A DNA stretch of 34,209 nucleotides from JAEZHK01 sp964575255 (GTDB lineage: Bacteria > Bacillota > Clostridia > Christensenellales > Aristaeellaceae). Every line of letters starts with the position of its first letter. Position 1 is the first letter of the stretch. This document shows, piece after piece, positions 22,369-30,698 of the stretch. The position numbers were made by a program, and so were the translations under genes. The notes beneath the pieces are model-generated. The model worked only from the letters and a program-made list of their open reading frames with translations. It was not told the DNA's origin and did no database searches. The DNA is taken from NCBI GenBank assembly GCA_964575255.1, contig CAZNPZ010000026.1, positions 1 through 34,209 of the forward strand. Direction: 5' to 3'.

Positions 22369-23652
22369 TTATTTGCGGCGCAGGAAGTTGGGGACGTCCG
22401 GCGTAAAGCCCCGTCGCGGCTGCCCGCGATCCTCATAGGGCTTGTCCTGGTAGACGCGCTCCTGCGGCGGCTGCTGCGGCTGTTGGGGCTGGCGAGGCTT
22501 CGGTTCGTAAGCGGGCATATCGTCCAGGTAGGAACGCTCGCGCTGCGGCCTGTCGCCTGAGAAGATCGGGTTCACGTCGGCGGCGTTGTAGCTGCGCGAC
22601 GCCTGCTGCGGCTGCGGTTCCGGCTGGGGCTCCGGTTCCGGCACGCGCTCGTATCCGCGGCCGGGCACGCGCTTCTGCTGCGGCGCGCTCTGGAAGGGCT
22701 GCTTTTCAAAGCCGGTGGCGATGACGGTGATGCGCACCTCGTCGTCCAGCGCCTCGTCGATGTCCGCGCCGAAGATGATGTTGGCTTCAGGATCGGCCGC
22801 CTGGGTGATCAGCTGCGCGGCTTCATTGATGTCGATGATCGAGGTAGACGGGCCGCCGGTGATGTTGATCAAGACCGCGCGCGCGCCGTCGATCGAGGTC
22901 TCCAGCATGGGGCTTGCGATGGCCTTCTTGGCCGCGTCCACCATGCGGTTTTCGCCCTTGCCGACGCCGATGCCCATGTGGGCGAGGCCGCGGGACTCCA
23001 TGACCGAGCGGACGTCCGCAAAGTCCAGATTGATCAGCGAGGGCACGGCGATCAGGTCGGAAATGCCCTGAATGCCCTGACGCAGCGTATCGTCCGCGAT
23101 GCGGAACGCGTCGGTCATCGTGGTGCCTTTGGTGACCACCTGCAAAAGACGATCATTGGGTACGACGACCAGCGTGTCCACGTTGAGCTTGAGCTGCTCG
23201 ATGCCGGATTCGGCGTTTTTCATCCGCTGGCGGCCTTCAAAGAGGAACGGCTTGGACACCACGCCGATGGTCAGGATGCCCATGTTTCGGGCGATCTCGG
23301 CGATGACCGGCGCCGCGCCGGTGCCCGTGCCGCCGCCCATACCGCAGGTGACGAACACCAGATCCGCGCCTTTGACCACCTGTGCGATCTCCTCGCGGCT
23401 CTCCTCGGCGGCCTGCTGGCCGACCTGGGGCTTTGCGCCGGCGCCGAGGCCCTTGGTCACCTTTTCACCGATTTGGATTTTGGTTTCGGCCTTGGACAGC
23501 GTCAGCGCCTGCTTGTCCGTATTCACCGCGATGAAATCGACGCCGCGCAGACCGGAGTCCACCATCCGGTTGACCGCGTTGGTGCCGGCCCCGCCGACGC
23601 CGATGACCTTAATGGATGCAAAATTGTTGTTGTCCACTTCGAATTCCAGCAC
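22369..23652 (-). CDS. ftsZ: Cell division GTPase FtsZ
   Basis: Tubulin homologue that polymerises into the Z ring; 427 aa. The GTP-binding tubulin signature GGGTGTG is at residues 106-112, the catalytic T7 loop is NLDFADVRSVM (about 207-217), and the polymer core ends around 320 (TVIATGFEK). A Pro/Gln/Arg-rich linker of about 95 residues follows, then the conserved C-terminal peptide DVPNFLRRK, the binding site for FtsA and SepF-type anchors. Start is GTG at 23652 with AGGGGG about 7 nt upstream. It lies 31 nt after ftsA and is terminated at 22329-22350. Confidence 0.98.
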   Translation of the reverse strand: MLEFEVDNNNFASIKVIGVGGAGTNAVNRMVDSGLRGVDFIAVNTDKQALTLSKAETKIQIGEKVTKGLGAGAKPQVGQQAAEESREEIAQVVKGADLVFVTCGMGGGTGTGAAPVIAEIARNMGILTIGVVSKPFLFEGRQRMKNAESGIEQLKLNVDTLVVVPNDRLLQVVTKGTTMTDAFRIADDTLRQGIQGISDLIAVPSLINLDFADVRSVMESRGLAHMGIGVGKGENRMVDAAKKAIASPMLETSIDGARAVLINITGGPSTSIIDINEAAQLITQAADPEANIIFGADIDEALDDEVRITVIATGFEKQPFQSAPQQKRVPGRGYERVPEPEPQPEPQPQQASRSYNAADVNPIFSGDRPQRERSYLDDMPAYEPKPRQPQQPQQPPQERVYQDKPYEDRGQPRRGFTPDVPNFLRRK

Positions 23653-23683
23653 AAGGCATCCCCCTCGCTTGCAGTATTGAACG

Positions 23684-24892
23684 CTATCCTTTTCGGTTTA
23701 AAAGCCCGCGCAGCCCGCCCGCCAACCTGCCCGGCAGGCTCTCCTCCTGAGCGGTGCGCTGCTCGATGGAATCAAACACCAGATCGACCAGCCCCAGCGC
23801 GCTCGCGTAGGCGGGGCTGTTCAGCTTTGCGGCCTTGGCCATCGGAATCTTGACCGGACGGCCCAACTTCGCGGCCAAATATTCCCGTCCGCCGCGCATC
23901 ATCGCGATGCCGCCGCCCGTCACAAACAGCTGTGAGCGCGGCCCCAGGTACGAAGCTGCTTCCTTGACCGCCAGATCGATCATGCGGATCAACTCGCCCA
24001 CGCTCTGCTCGACGCTGCGCTGTACAAACGCGCGCGGGAACGAGAGCCTGCGGCCCTCGTCGTCCAGCACTTCCGGATCGCCCACCGGATCAAACTCGTC
24101 GGGAATGAAGATGTACTCCCGCTTGATCTGCTCCGCCGCGCGCATCGGAATCTCAAGGTCAGTCGCGAGATCGGCGGTGATGTGGCCGCCGCCCATCGGG
24201 AGCACGGCGTGGTAGACGACGGCGTCGCCCTCCACGACGGAGAACTCGGTGTTGAGGTAGCCCACGTCGATCAGAACTGCCGCGCGGTCGCGATCCTCCA
24301 GCGGTACCAGGAGCAGGTTCTCCCCCATCGACGGCGACAGAAAGCCCATCACCGTCAGCCCCAGTTCGCCGAACAGCTGGTTGGCCTGCTCGATGAAGGC
24401 CGGATCGGCCAGAATGAAAGAAACCTTGGCCTGAAGTACGCTGCCGCGAAGGCCGACCGGCGACATCGTCTTTTTGCCGCCGTCCAGCCGGAACCAGGCG
24501 GGACTTCGGTGGATGACCACGCCCACCTGTTCGGCAAGGCGCAGCTGCTCTGCCGCGCTGTCCTGCACCTGATTGACATCGTCGTCCGATACGCGGCCGT
24601 CCTGCGAGGAGACGGGTACTTCCGCCTCGGCGGTCAGTACCCGGATGTATTCGCACGGAACGCCGACATAGACTTCGCGGATGTGGGTCTTCCCTTCCAG
24701 TTCCGCGGCGCTGATGGCGCTGCGCATGGCCTGCGAAAGCCGGTCAGGCGCGTTCCAGCCTCCGTCCATATAGCCGTCATAGGGAACGGTGCCCGAGCCG
24801 ATGATGTCGCACCGGCTGAAGCCCCCGCTCTCGGCCAGCAGCGTCACGATCTTGGAGGTACCGAAATCCACGGCCGCGGCTATATTCTTCAT
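23684..24892 (-). CDS. ftsA: Cell division protein FtsA
   Basis: Actin-like ATPase that tethers FtsZ to the membrane; 402 aa. Nucleotide-binding segments are AVDFGTSKIVTLL (about 7-19), IDVGYLNTEFSVV (about 207-219) and LFVTGGGIAMMRG (about 324-336). A C-terminal amphipathic helix (LPGRLAGGLRGLLNRKG) is the likely membrane-targeting sequence. The ATG at 24892 is chosen because the first beta strand begins there and GGTGAG precedes it; an in-frame ATG at 24919 lacks support. The protein is shorter and more divergent than Bacillus FtsA, but the position before ftsZ leaves little doubt. Confidence 0.93.
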   Translation of the reverse strand: MKNIAAAVDFGTSKIVTLLAESGGFSRCDIIGSGTVPYDGYMDGGWNAPDRLSQAMRSAISAAELEGKTHIREVYVGVPCEYIRVLTAEAEVPVSSQDGRVSDDDVNQVQDSAAEQLRLAEQVGVVIHRSPAWFRLDGGKKTMSPVGLRGSVLQAKVSFILADPAFIEQANQLFGELGLTVMGFLSPSMGENLLLVPLEDRDRAAVLIDVGYLNTEFSVVEGDAVVYHAVLPMGGGHITADLATDLEIPMRAAEQIKREYIFIPDEFDPVGDPEVLDDEGRRLSFPRAFVQRSVEQSVGELIRMIDLAVKEAASYLGPRSQLFVTGGGIAMMRGGREYLAAKLGRPVKIPMAKAAKLNSPAYASALGLVDLVFDSIEQRTAQEESLPGRLAGGLRGLLNRKG

Positions 24893-24954
24893 AGACTCAC
24901 CATCGCCTGCCTTGCACAATTCGGTTTGCGATTATGCGTATCCATACTATGGGT

Positions 24955-25014
24955 ATTATACATGTTTCAGGCTCGATTGAAAAGGGTTTTTCACGCGAAA
25001 TAAACGCTTTTCAA
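24955..25014 (-). promoter_or_regulatory. ftsA-ftsZ promoter with inverted repeat across the -35
   Basis: On the minus strand, -35 TTTTCA (24978-24983), a 17-nt spacer and -10 TATAAT (24955-24960) lie about 63 nt before the ftsA start. A perfect 8-bp inverted repeat, TTGAAAAG (24977-24984) and CTTTTCAA (25007-25014), overlaps the -35 and could be an operator or a hairpin in the incoming transcript. No T-run follows, so it is not read as a terminator. Confidence 0.6.
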
Positions 25015-25059
25015 CAAATTCGTCCCATGATCCCGCGACAAAAGCCGCCAAATCAGGGT

Positions 25060-25812
25060 TCAGCCCTCCACATACACGGCGCTCGTCCCGCTGGAGACAT
25101 CCAGGATGCCCCGGTTCGTCCCTTTGGGGTAGAGTTGCTGGTCGAGGACGCTTTGCATCCAGAGGAGCTTGTCCGTGAGCGCCGTCTCGTCTCCGATTTT
25201 CACCATCATGCCGCCCTGTTCCATCATGTACATATTGTCCAAATCGGCCACGTTCAATTCCGATATGCGGCGGTCGACGCCCTGAGCCCTGAGCGCCGCA
25301 AGCACTTTCAGCATTGTTTCGACCTGCATTGGAAGATCGCTCAGCAGACGCCCGCCCACGTGATAGCTGGTCGCGTGGATACCGGTCACCACCGTCAGAC
25401 CATAATCGGGCATTTCGCCCAACTGTTCCATCACGACGCCCTGATCGTCGATCACCAGCGCGACGCCCAGGTAGTTGACCACGGCGCACCGCACGCGCTC
25501 ATGCACAACGAGCCGAATCGTGTCAGGCAACCGCCGCTCCAGGCCGTCGAACGCGACCAGCCCTTCGCGCTCGAAATTCTGGCGAATCCGGTTCTCGTCG
25601 GCCGCGAACACGCTGATGCCCAGCGACAGCCCGGCCTTTCGGATCACGTCGTTGGGCGCGACGGTTTCGACGTGGTCGACGATGATGTTGCGCACGATGA
25701 ACACCTGGCTCTTCAAAAGCACGCCGACCGCCAGCGCCAAAAGCGCGACGAGCAACAGCCCGGAAAGCCCGGACTGCCTGCCCCTCGCGCCTCTTCTTCG
25801 ATTCGTAGCCAT
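25060..25812 (-). CDS. ftsQ: Cell division protein FtsQ/DivIB
   Basis: Bitopic divisome protein of 250 aa. A basic cytoplasmic N-terminus (TNRRRGARGRQ) precedes one transmembrane helix (about 17-35). An extracellular POTRA domain follows (VRNIIVDHVETVAPNDVIRKAG split over about 40-62), then a beta domain (RRLPDTIRLVVHERV, about 93-107; DDQGVVMEQL, about 121-130). This is the standard DivIB layout. The start at 25812 is 9 nt after murA, with only a weak GAGG ahead of it. It is the last gene of the spoVD-to-ftsQ run before the ftsA promoter. Confidence 0.88.
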   Translation of the reverse strand: MATNRRRGARGRQSGLSGLLLVALLALAVGVLLKSQVFIVRNIIVDHVETVAPNDVIRKAGLSLGISVFAADENRIRQNFEREGLVAFDGLERRLPDTIRLVVHERVRCAVVNYLGVALVIDDQGVVMEQLGEMPDYGLTVVTGIHATSYHVGGRLLSDLPMQVETMLKVLAALRAQGVDRRISELNVADLDNMYMMEQGGMMVKIGDETALTDKLLWMQSVLDQQLYPKGTNRGILDVSSGTSAVYVEG

Positions 25813-25821
25813 CCCGCGCCT

Positions 25822-27075
25822 CTACTTCATCGGTATTCTTCGAATGTCCGCGCCCAGCGCGGCGAGCGTCCGTTCAATAGACTCATATCCACGGTCGATC
25901 AGTTCCACATGCTCGACTTCGGTGACGCCGTCCGCCGCGAGGCCCGCCAGCACCAGCGCCGCGCCGCCGCGCAGGTCGCGCGCCGTGACCCTTGCGCCCG
26001 TCAGCTTTCCGCCGCGGACGACCGCGGTGCGGTTGACGACCAGGATCTCCGCGCCCATGCGCCTGAGTTCCGGCGCGTGCGAGAACCGGTTCTCAAACAC
26101 GTTTTCGACGATCACGCTGACGCCGTCCGTCACCGTGGCGAGCGCCATGATCTGCGCCTGCATGTCGGTCGGAAAGCCGGGGAACGGCTGAGTTGAGACG
26201 TCCATCGGTTTCAGCCTCTCCGGCGCCCGAAGCGCAATGCCCTCCCCCGAACAGTCGATCTCGCAGCCCGCCTGCCGGAACTTCGTGAGCACCGCGCCCA
26301 TGTCGCCGGGCACGGCGTCCGTGACGCGCACGCAGCCGCCGGTGATTGCCGCCGCGGTCAGGATCGTGCCCGCGGCGATCCGGTCGGGCATCGGGCGGTA
26401 GCTCGCGCCGTTCAGCGCGTCCACGCCCTCGACGGTGACCGTGTCCCCGCCCGCGCCGGACACGCGCCCGCCCATTAAGTTGATGAACCGCTGCAGATCC
26501 TGGATCTCCGGTTCGCGGGCGGCGTTATGTATGCGCGTCACCCCGCGGGCGAGTACCCCCGCCATCATCACGTTCTCGGTCGCGCCCACCGACGGGAAGT
26601 CCAGCTGCACCTCGCCGCCGCGAAGATTCGCCCCGTCCAGGTAAATCATGCCGTGCGCCTCGCGGATGTCTACGCCCAGCGCGGCGAGGCCGCGCAGGTG
26701 CAGCTCGATCGGCCTCAAACCAATCTCGCATCCACCCGGATAGGTCACCGTCGCCCGGCGGAATCGCCCCAGCATCGGCCCCATCATGAAGATCGACGAG
26801 CGCAGAAGCTTTGAAAGCGCTTCCGGCATCTCGTAGCGGTCGGCGCGCGCGGCGTCCACCACCGCGGTCGATCCGGCGAGTTCGCACCGGCAGCCCAGTG
26901 TCTCCAGGATGCTGAGCATGTTTCGCGTGTCGGTCAGCATCGGAAAGCCGGACAGCGTCACCGGCGCCCCGGACAGAAGACAGGCCGCCAGAATCGGCAG
27001 CACAGCATTTTTGGCACAGCCCGCCTGGACTGCGCCAGAAAGTGTTTTGCCGCCAGACAGGCGAATCAGGTCCAC
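25822..27075 (-). CDS. murA: UDP-N-acetylglucosamine 1-carboxyvinyltransferase MurA
   Basis: First committed step of peptidoglycan synthesis, adding enolpyruvate from PEP to UDP-GlcNAc. The catalytic, fosfomycin-target cysteine is present in TYPGGCEIGLRPIELH, falling at residue 116 if the GTG at 27075 is used (Cys115 in E. coli). The substrate lysine-asparagine pair is in AGCAKNAVLP, and DLRGGAALVLAGL carries the conserved C-terminal arginine. Length 417 aa. GTG 27075 is preferred because GGGGGTG lies 6-7 nt before it and the protein then begins DLIRLSGGKTLSG as MurA proteins do; a TTG at 27090 is the alternative. Sitting between ftsW and ftsQ, it occupies the position usually held by murG. 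Confidence 0.95.
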   Translation of the reverse strand: MDLIRLSGGKTLSGAVQAGCAKNAVLPILAACLLSGAPVTLSGFPMLTDTRNMLSILETLGCRCELAGSTAVVDAARADRYEMPEALSKLLRSSIFMMGPMLGRFRRATVTYPGGCEIGLRPIELHLRGLAALGVDIREAHGMIYLDGANLRGGEVQLDFPSVGATENVMMAGVLARGVTRIHNAAREPEIQDLQRFINLMGGRVSGAGGDTVTVEGVDALNGASYRPMPDRIAAGTILTAAAITGGCVRVTDAVPGDMGAVLTKFRQAGCEIDCSGEGIALRAPERLKPMDVSTQPFPGFPTDMQAQIMALATVTDGVSVIVENVFENRFSHAPELRRMGAEILVVNRTAVVRGGKLTGARVTARDLRGGAALVLAGLAADGVTEVEHVELIDRGYESIERTLAALGADIRRIPMK

Positions 27076-27108
27076 TTGGCACACCCCCAATTGTCCGCAG
27101 CCGCACTA

Positions 27109-28281
27109 CTATACTATGTCCGCGCGGAAAATTGGTGCATGCGCGATGTTGAGAACCACCGCCAACGCGGCCATCAGGACGGAAATCGATGTGCCGCTGG
27201 CTGAAAAGAATGGAAGCGGCAACCCCGTTGTGGGCATCAGCCCGACCACCACCGCCACGTTCATCACCGTCTGGACGCCGATCATCGACACGATGCCCGC
27301 AGCCAGCAGGCTCCCGAACCGGTCCTCGCACTCGATGGCGATCCGCAGGCCGAAGTAGACGAACATCATGAACAGAATCAGGATCAGGATGCAGCCGAAG
27401 TATCCCAGATCCTCGCCCGCCACCGCGAAGATGAAGTCGCTCTCCGGGTAGGGCAGAAACGCGAACTTCTGACGGCCCTTGCCCAGCCCCATGCCGAACA
27501 GCCCGCCCGACCCGAACGCAAGGAGTGACTGCGCCAGCTGATACCCTTCGTTGCCAAGGTATGCGAACGGATCGCGAAAAGACATCAGTCTGGCCCGCCG
27601 GTACGGTTCCGACAGCGCATAGAACGCGCCCAGCGCCGCGCCGCCCATCCCCAGAAGCGTCAAATGCGACCACTTCGCGCCGGCAAGCATCACCATGATC
27701 GCCGCGACGATCAGGATCGCGCCCGCCGTCGACAGGTTGGGCTGCATCAGGATCAGTAGGAACATGGCGGCCGGCAGTGTCATCAGGGGCACGATGTTCC
27801 GGAAAAGGGAGGATACGCTCGCATTCTTTCGGCTGAGCGTCCTGGCGAAGAACAGGATCATCGCGTACTTCGCCAGTTCTGACGGCTGAAACCCCGCCGG
27901 GCCGATCTTCAGCCACCTTCTGGAGCCGTTGACCAGCATGCCGACGCCGGGGATCGCTACGAGGCCTAAAAGAAGGAAGCTCAGGCCCAGAAGGCCCACC
28001 GTCACCCAGGTCTTGCGGAGCACCCGGTAGTCGATCCGCCAGATCACCACCATCGCGACCGCGCCCAGCGCCACGCCCTGCAACTGGCTTAGAACCTCGC
28101 TGAACGGATTCCCGGTCTGGTCCTGGGCGTTGTAGTAGCTGGCCGCGTACAACACGACCAGCCCAAAGATCAAAAGGAGCATCGACGAGACCAGAAATCC
28201 CCGGCCGTTTGCCGTAAGCGGTTTTCTCTCAAGCGGCGCACCGCGCCGCGCTTTTGCCCCGCGGAGAGGGGCGTTTGTCAA
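27109..28281 (-). CDS. ftsW: FtsW/SpoVE-type SEDS peptidoglycan glycosyltransferase
   Basis: Polymerises lipid II at the septum in partnership with the class B PBP; 390 aa and about ten transmembrane helices. Family motifs are NGSRRWLKIG (about 119-128), FQPSELAK (about 132-139), LMQPNLSTAG (about 182-191), YQLAQSLLAFGSGG and the GKGRQKFAFLPYPESDFIFA loop with the essential region, then PFFSASGTS near the end. A long basic cytoplasmic N-terminus (about 25 residues) is present. It starts with TTG at 28281, overlapping the murD stop by 4 nt (TTGA), which indicates coupling. With sigE in the cluster a sporulation role (SpoVE) is equally possible. Confidence 0.94.
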   Translation of the reverse strand: MTNAPLRGAKARRGAPLERKPLTANGRGFLVSSMLLLIFGLVVLYAASYYNAQDQTGNPFSEVLSQLQGVALGAVAMVVIWRIDYRVLRKTWVTVGLLGLSFLLLGLVAIPGVGMLVNGSRRWLKIGPAGFQPSELAKYAMILFFARTLSRKNASVSSLFRNIVPLMTLPAAMFLLILMQPNLSTAGAILIVAAIMVMLAGAKWSHLTLLGMGGAALGAFYALSEPYRRARLMSFRDPFAYLGNEGYQLAQSLLAFGSGGLFGMGLGKGRQKFAFLPYPESDFIFAVAGEDLGYFGCILILILFMMFVYFGLRIAIECEDRFGSLLAAGIVSMIGVQTVMNVAVVVGLMPTTGLPLPFFSASGTSISVLMAALAVVLNIAHAPIFRADIV

Positions 28282-29645
28282 GTTGCCCCGCTCGTGAGCG
28301 CGCCGACGATTGATTTGAACACGCGCCCGCGCTGCTCGTAGTCGGCGAACATGTCAAAACTCGCGCAGGCCGGGGACAGAAGCACGTTCCAGCCTGGCTC
28401 AGCCATGTCCCGCGCCATTCTGACCGCCTTCTCGAAGTCGTGGTCGGCGTGGCTGTATTCGGTGAACCCGGCCTCGTCCAGCCCGTCCTGAATCTGCTTC
28501 GCGGTGTCGCCGATCAGAACCACCTTGCGGATGTGGCTGCCGGGGATCGCGCGGCACAGCCGCGTCATGTCCACGTGCTTGTCGTAGCCGCCCAGGATCA
28601 TCACGGTGGGTTTGGTCATCGTGGCGATGGCCTTCAGCGTTGAATCCACGTTGGTGCCCTTGGAGTCGTTGATGTAGGTGACGCCGTCCAGTTCGCGCAC
28701 CTTCTCGATCCGGTGCTCGACGCCCTTGAACGTGCGCAGCGTATGGCGGATGACCGGCGGCGGCACATCGGCGCACATCGCGATCGCGGTCGCGGCCAGC
28801 GCGTTTTCCAGGTTGTGCGGGCCGGGAATCGCGATCTCGTCGGCCACGCAGATCGCGCGGTGGTCCTCTGCGGTGCCATAGACCACGCTGCCACCGGAGA
28901 CGAACGCGCCTTTGGGCGGAATCTGCGTGCGGGAGAACCAGCGGACGCGGCAGGGCGCGAGCTGAGCCATCGCCCGGAGCGCTTCGTCATCGTAGTTCAG
29001 GATCAGCGTGTCGTCCGCGGTCTGGTTCTCAAACACCCGCGCTTTCAGGCGCGTGTAGGCTTCCATCGTGCCATGGCGGTTCAGGTGATCCTCGGTGATG
29101 TTGAGGATCGCGGTGATCGACGGGTGAAATTTCTCGACTGTCTCCAGCTGGAACGAGGAGACTTCGCAGACGGTCACGTCCTCCGGCCGGGTCTTCAGCG
29201 CGACGGCGGCGTAGGGGAAGCCGATGTTGCCCACCACATAGGTCAGCTTCCCGGCGTTTTTAAAAATCTCGCCGGTCAGCGTGCAGGTGGTGGTCTTGCC
29301 GTTGGTGCCGGTGATGGCGATCAGTTTTCCCTGCGCGTGCCGGTAAGCCAGCTCCAGTTCGCCGATGACCGGTATGCCCCGCCGCTTCGCTTCCAGAATG
29401 GCCGGATGCGTGTCCGGCACGCCGGGGCTCACGACCAGGAGATCCATCCCGGCAAGCAGCGCCTCCGCCGGCTCGCCCAGGCGCCATTCAACGCCGTTGA
29501 TCCTGAGTTCGTCCAGCGCGCCGCCAAAGTCCGCCTCGGCCTTCTGATCGGAAATGCGCACGTTCGCGCCCAGTTCCCGGAGCATGCGCGCGGCGGCCAC
29601 GCCGCTTCGCGCCATGCCCACGACCAGAACGTTAAAGCCCTGCAT
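28278..29645 (-). CDS. murD: UDP-N-acetylmuramoylalanine-D-glutamate ligase MurD
   Basis: ATP-dependent addition of D-glutamate to UDP-MurNAc-L-Ala; 455 aa. The N-terminal UDP-binding domain starts VLVVGMARSGVAAA (about 6-19), the ATP loop is TGTNGKTTT (112-120), and the central domain has SSFQLE and EDHLNRHG. The C-terminal ligase domain has HRIEKV, NDSKGTN, GGYDK and SPACASFD motifs. The ATG at 29645 has GGAGG 7 nt upstream; the ATG at 29651 touches that site. Gene is 29 nt after mraY and overlaps ftsW. Confidence 0.97.
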   Translation of the reverse strand: MQGFNVLVVGMARSGVAAARMLRELGANVRISDQKAEADFGGALDELRINGVEWRLGEPAEALLAGMDLLVVSPGVPDTHPAILEAKRRGIPVIGELELAYRHAQGKLIAITGTNGKTTTCTLTGEIFKNAGKLTYVVGNIGFPYAAVALKTRPEDVTVCEVSSFQLETVEKFHPSITAILNITEDHLNRHGTMEAYTRLKARVFENQTADDTLILNYDDEALRAMAQLAPCRVRWFSRTQIPPKGAFVSGGSVVYGTAEDHRAICVADEIAIPGPHNLENALAATAIAMCADVPPPVIRHTLRTFKGVEHRIEKVRELDGVTYINDSKGTNVDSTLKAIATMTKPTVMILGGYDKHVDMTRLCRAIPGSHIRKVVLIGDTAKQIQDGLDEAGFTEYSHADHDFEKAVRMARDMAEPGWNVLLSPACASFDMFADYEQRGRVFKSIVGALTSGAT

Positions 29646-29674
29646 AGCCATTCCTCCCCCGTGCCCGATCCCGC

Positions 29675-30670
29675 CTACGCCGTAAACCCAAGCAGCGCCA
29701 ACAGCGACAGAAGCGCCGTGACGATCATGTACATCGAGACGATGCGCGTCTCCGGCATGCCGGAGAGTTCAAAGTGATGGTGCAGCGGCGCCATCTTGAA
29801 CACGCGCTTTCCGTGGGTCGCCTTGAAGTAGGAAACCTGGATGATGTCCGATAAGCTGGACGCCACCATCGCCAACGCGATGATCGGGATCAGCAGCGAC
29901 AGCCGGGTCAAGGTCGTCACCGCGACCAGCGCGCCGCCGATCGCGAACGAGCCGACGTCGCCCATGAAGACGCCCGCCGGATGGCTGTTGAACCGAAGAA
30001 AGCCCAAAAGCGCGCCCGCCGCCGCGCCGCAGAAGATCATGAGGTTGGTCAGGTTGCCCGACCCCGGCGCGCCTGACGCCGCCAGCAGCATCAGAATCAA
30101 CGCCATCGTGATGAAGTCGATCAGCGCGCAACCGGACAAAAGGCCGTCGAGGCCGTCCAGGAGGTTCGCGCTGTTGACCGTGGCCACCATCACGAACACC
30201 ATCATCGGAATGTACCAGATGCCCAGATCCCATTCGAGGTTCGTGAACGGCACAATCCACTTTGAGCCGACCGAAGGCTCGGTGTACGCCCAGACGGCGA
30301 ACGCGATGGACAGCATCAGTTGCGGCACGATCTTCTGCCAGGGCGTCAGCCCCAGCGAACGCTTCTTGCGGACCTTGATGAAGTCGTCCACAAAGCCGAT
30401 CAAGCCAAAACCCAGCGTCGCGACCACCGCAACCGGCAGGTGATCCCACCGGGACTCCCCCTGGGACATGATGAGCGGCACGACGATCATCGGAATCATG
30501 AAGATGAGACCGCCCATCGTCGGCACGCCCTGCTTCTTTTTGTGGCTCTCCGGCCCCAGATCATAAATGGTCTGGCCGAACTTCATGCGCTTGAGCCATG
30601 GGATGATCATCGGCCCCAGCGCGACCGCCGCCAAAAACGAAATCAGTACCGTCCAGATCAGTCGTTGCAT
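29675..30670 (-). CDS. mraY: Phospho-MurNAc-pentapeptide transferase MraY
   Basis: Makes lipid I by transferring phospho-MurNAc-pentapeptide to undecaprenyl phosphate at the inner membrane leaflet; 331 aa, about ten helices. Visible motifs are HKKKQGVPTMGG (about 43-54), FVDDFIKV (about 92-99, the Asp pair), NSANLLDGLDGL (about 167-178), the FMGDVGSFAIGG Mg site (about 236-247) and MAPLHHHFELSGMPE (about 289-303). All are intact. ATG at 30670 is preceded by GGAGG about 10 nt upstream; a longer reading overlaps murE. The gene follows murE by 28 nt; murF, normally between them, is absent. Confidence 0.97.
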   Translation of the reverse strand: MQRLIWTVLISFLAAVALGPMIIPWLKRMKFGQTIYDLGPESHKKKQGVPTMGGLIFMIPMIVVPLIMSQGESRWDHLPVAVVATLGFGLIGFVDDFIKVRKKRSLGLTPWQKIVPQLMLSIAFAVWAYTEPSVGSKWIVPFTNLEWDLGIWYIPMMVFVMVATVNSANLLDGLDGLLSGCALIDFITMALILMLLAASGAPGSGNLTNLMIFCGAAAGALLGFLRFNSHPAGVFMGDVGSFAIGGALVAVTTLTRLSLLIPIIALAMVASSLSDIIQVSYFKATHGKRVFKMAPLHHHFELSGMPETRIVSMYMIVTALLSLLALLGFTA

Positions 30671-30698
30671 CTTCTGTTTTCCTCCGCGCGACGTTGTT

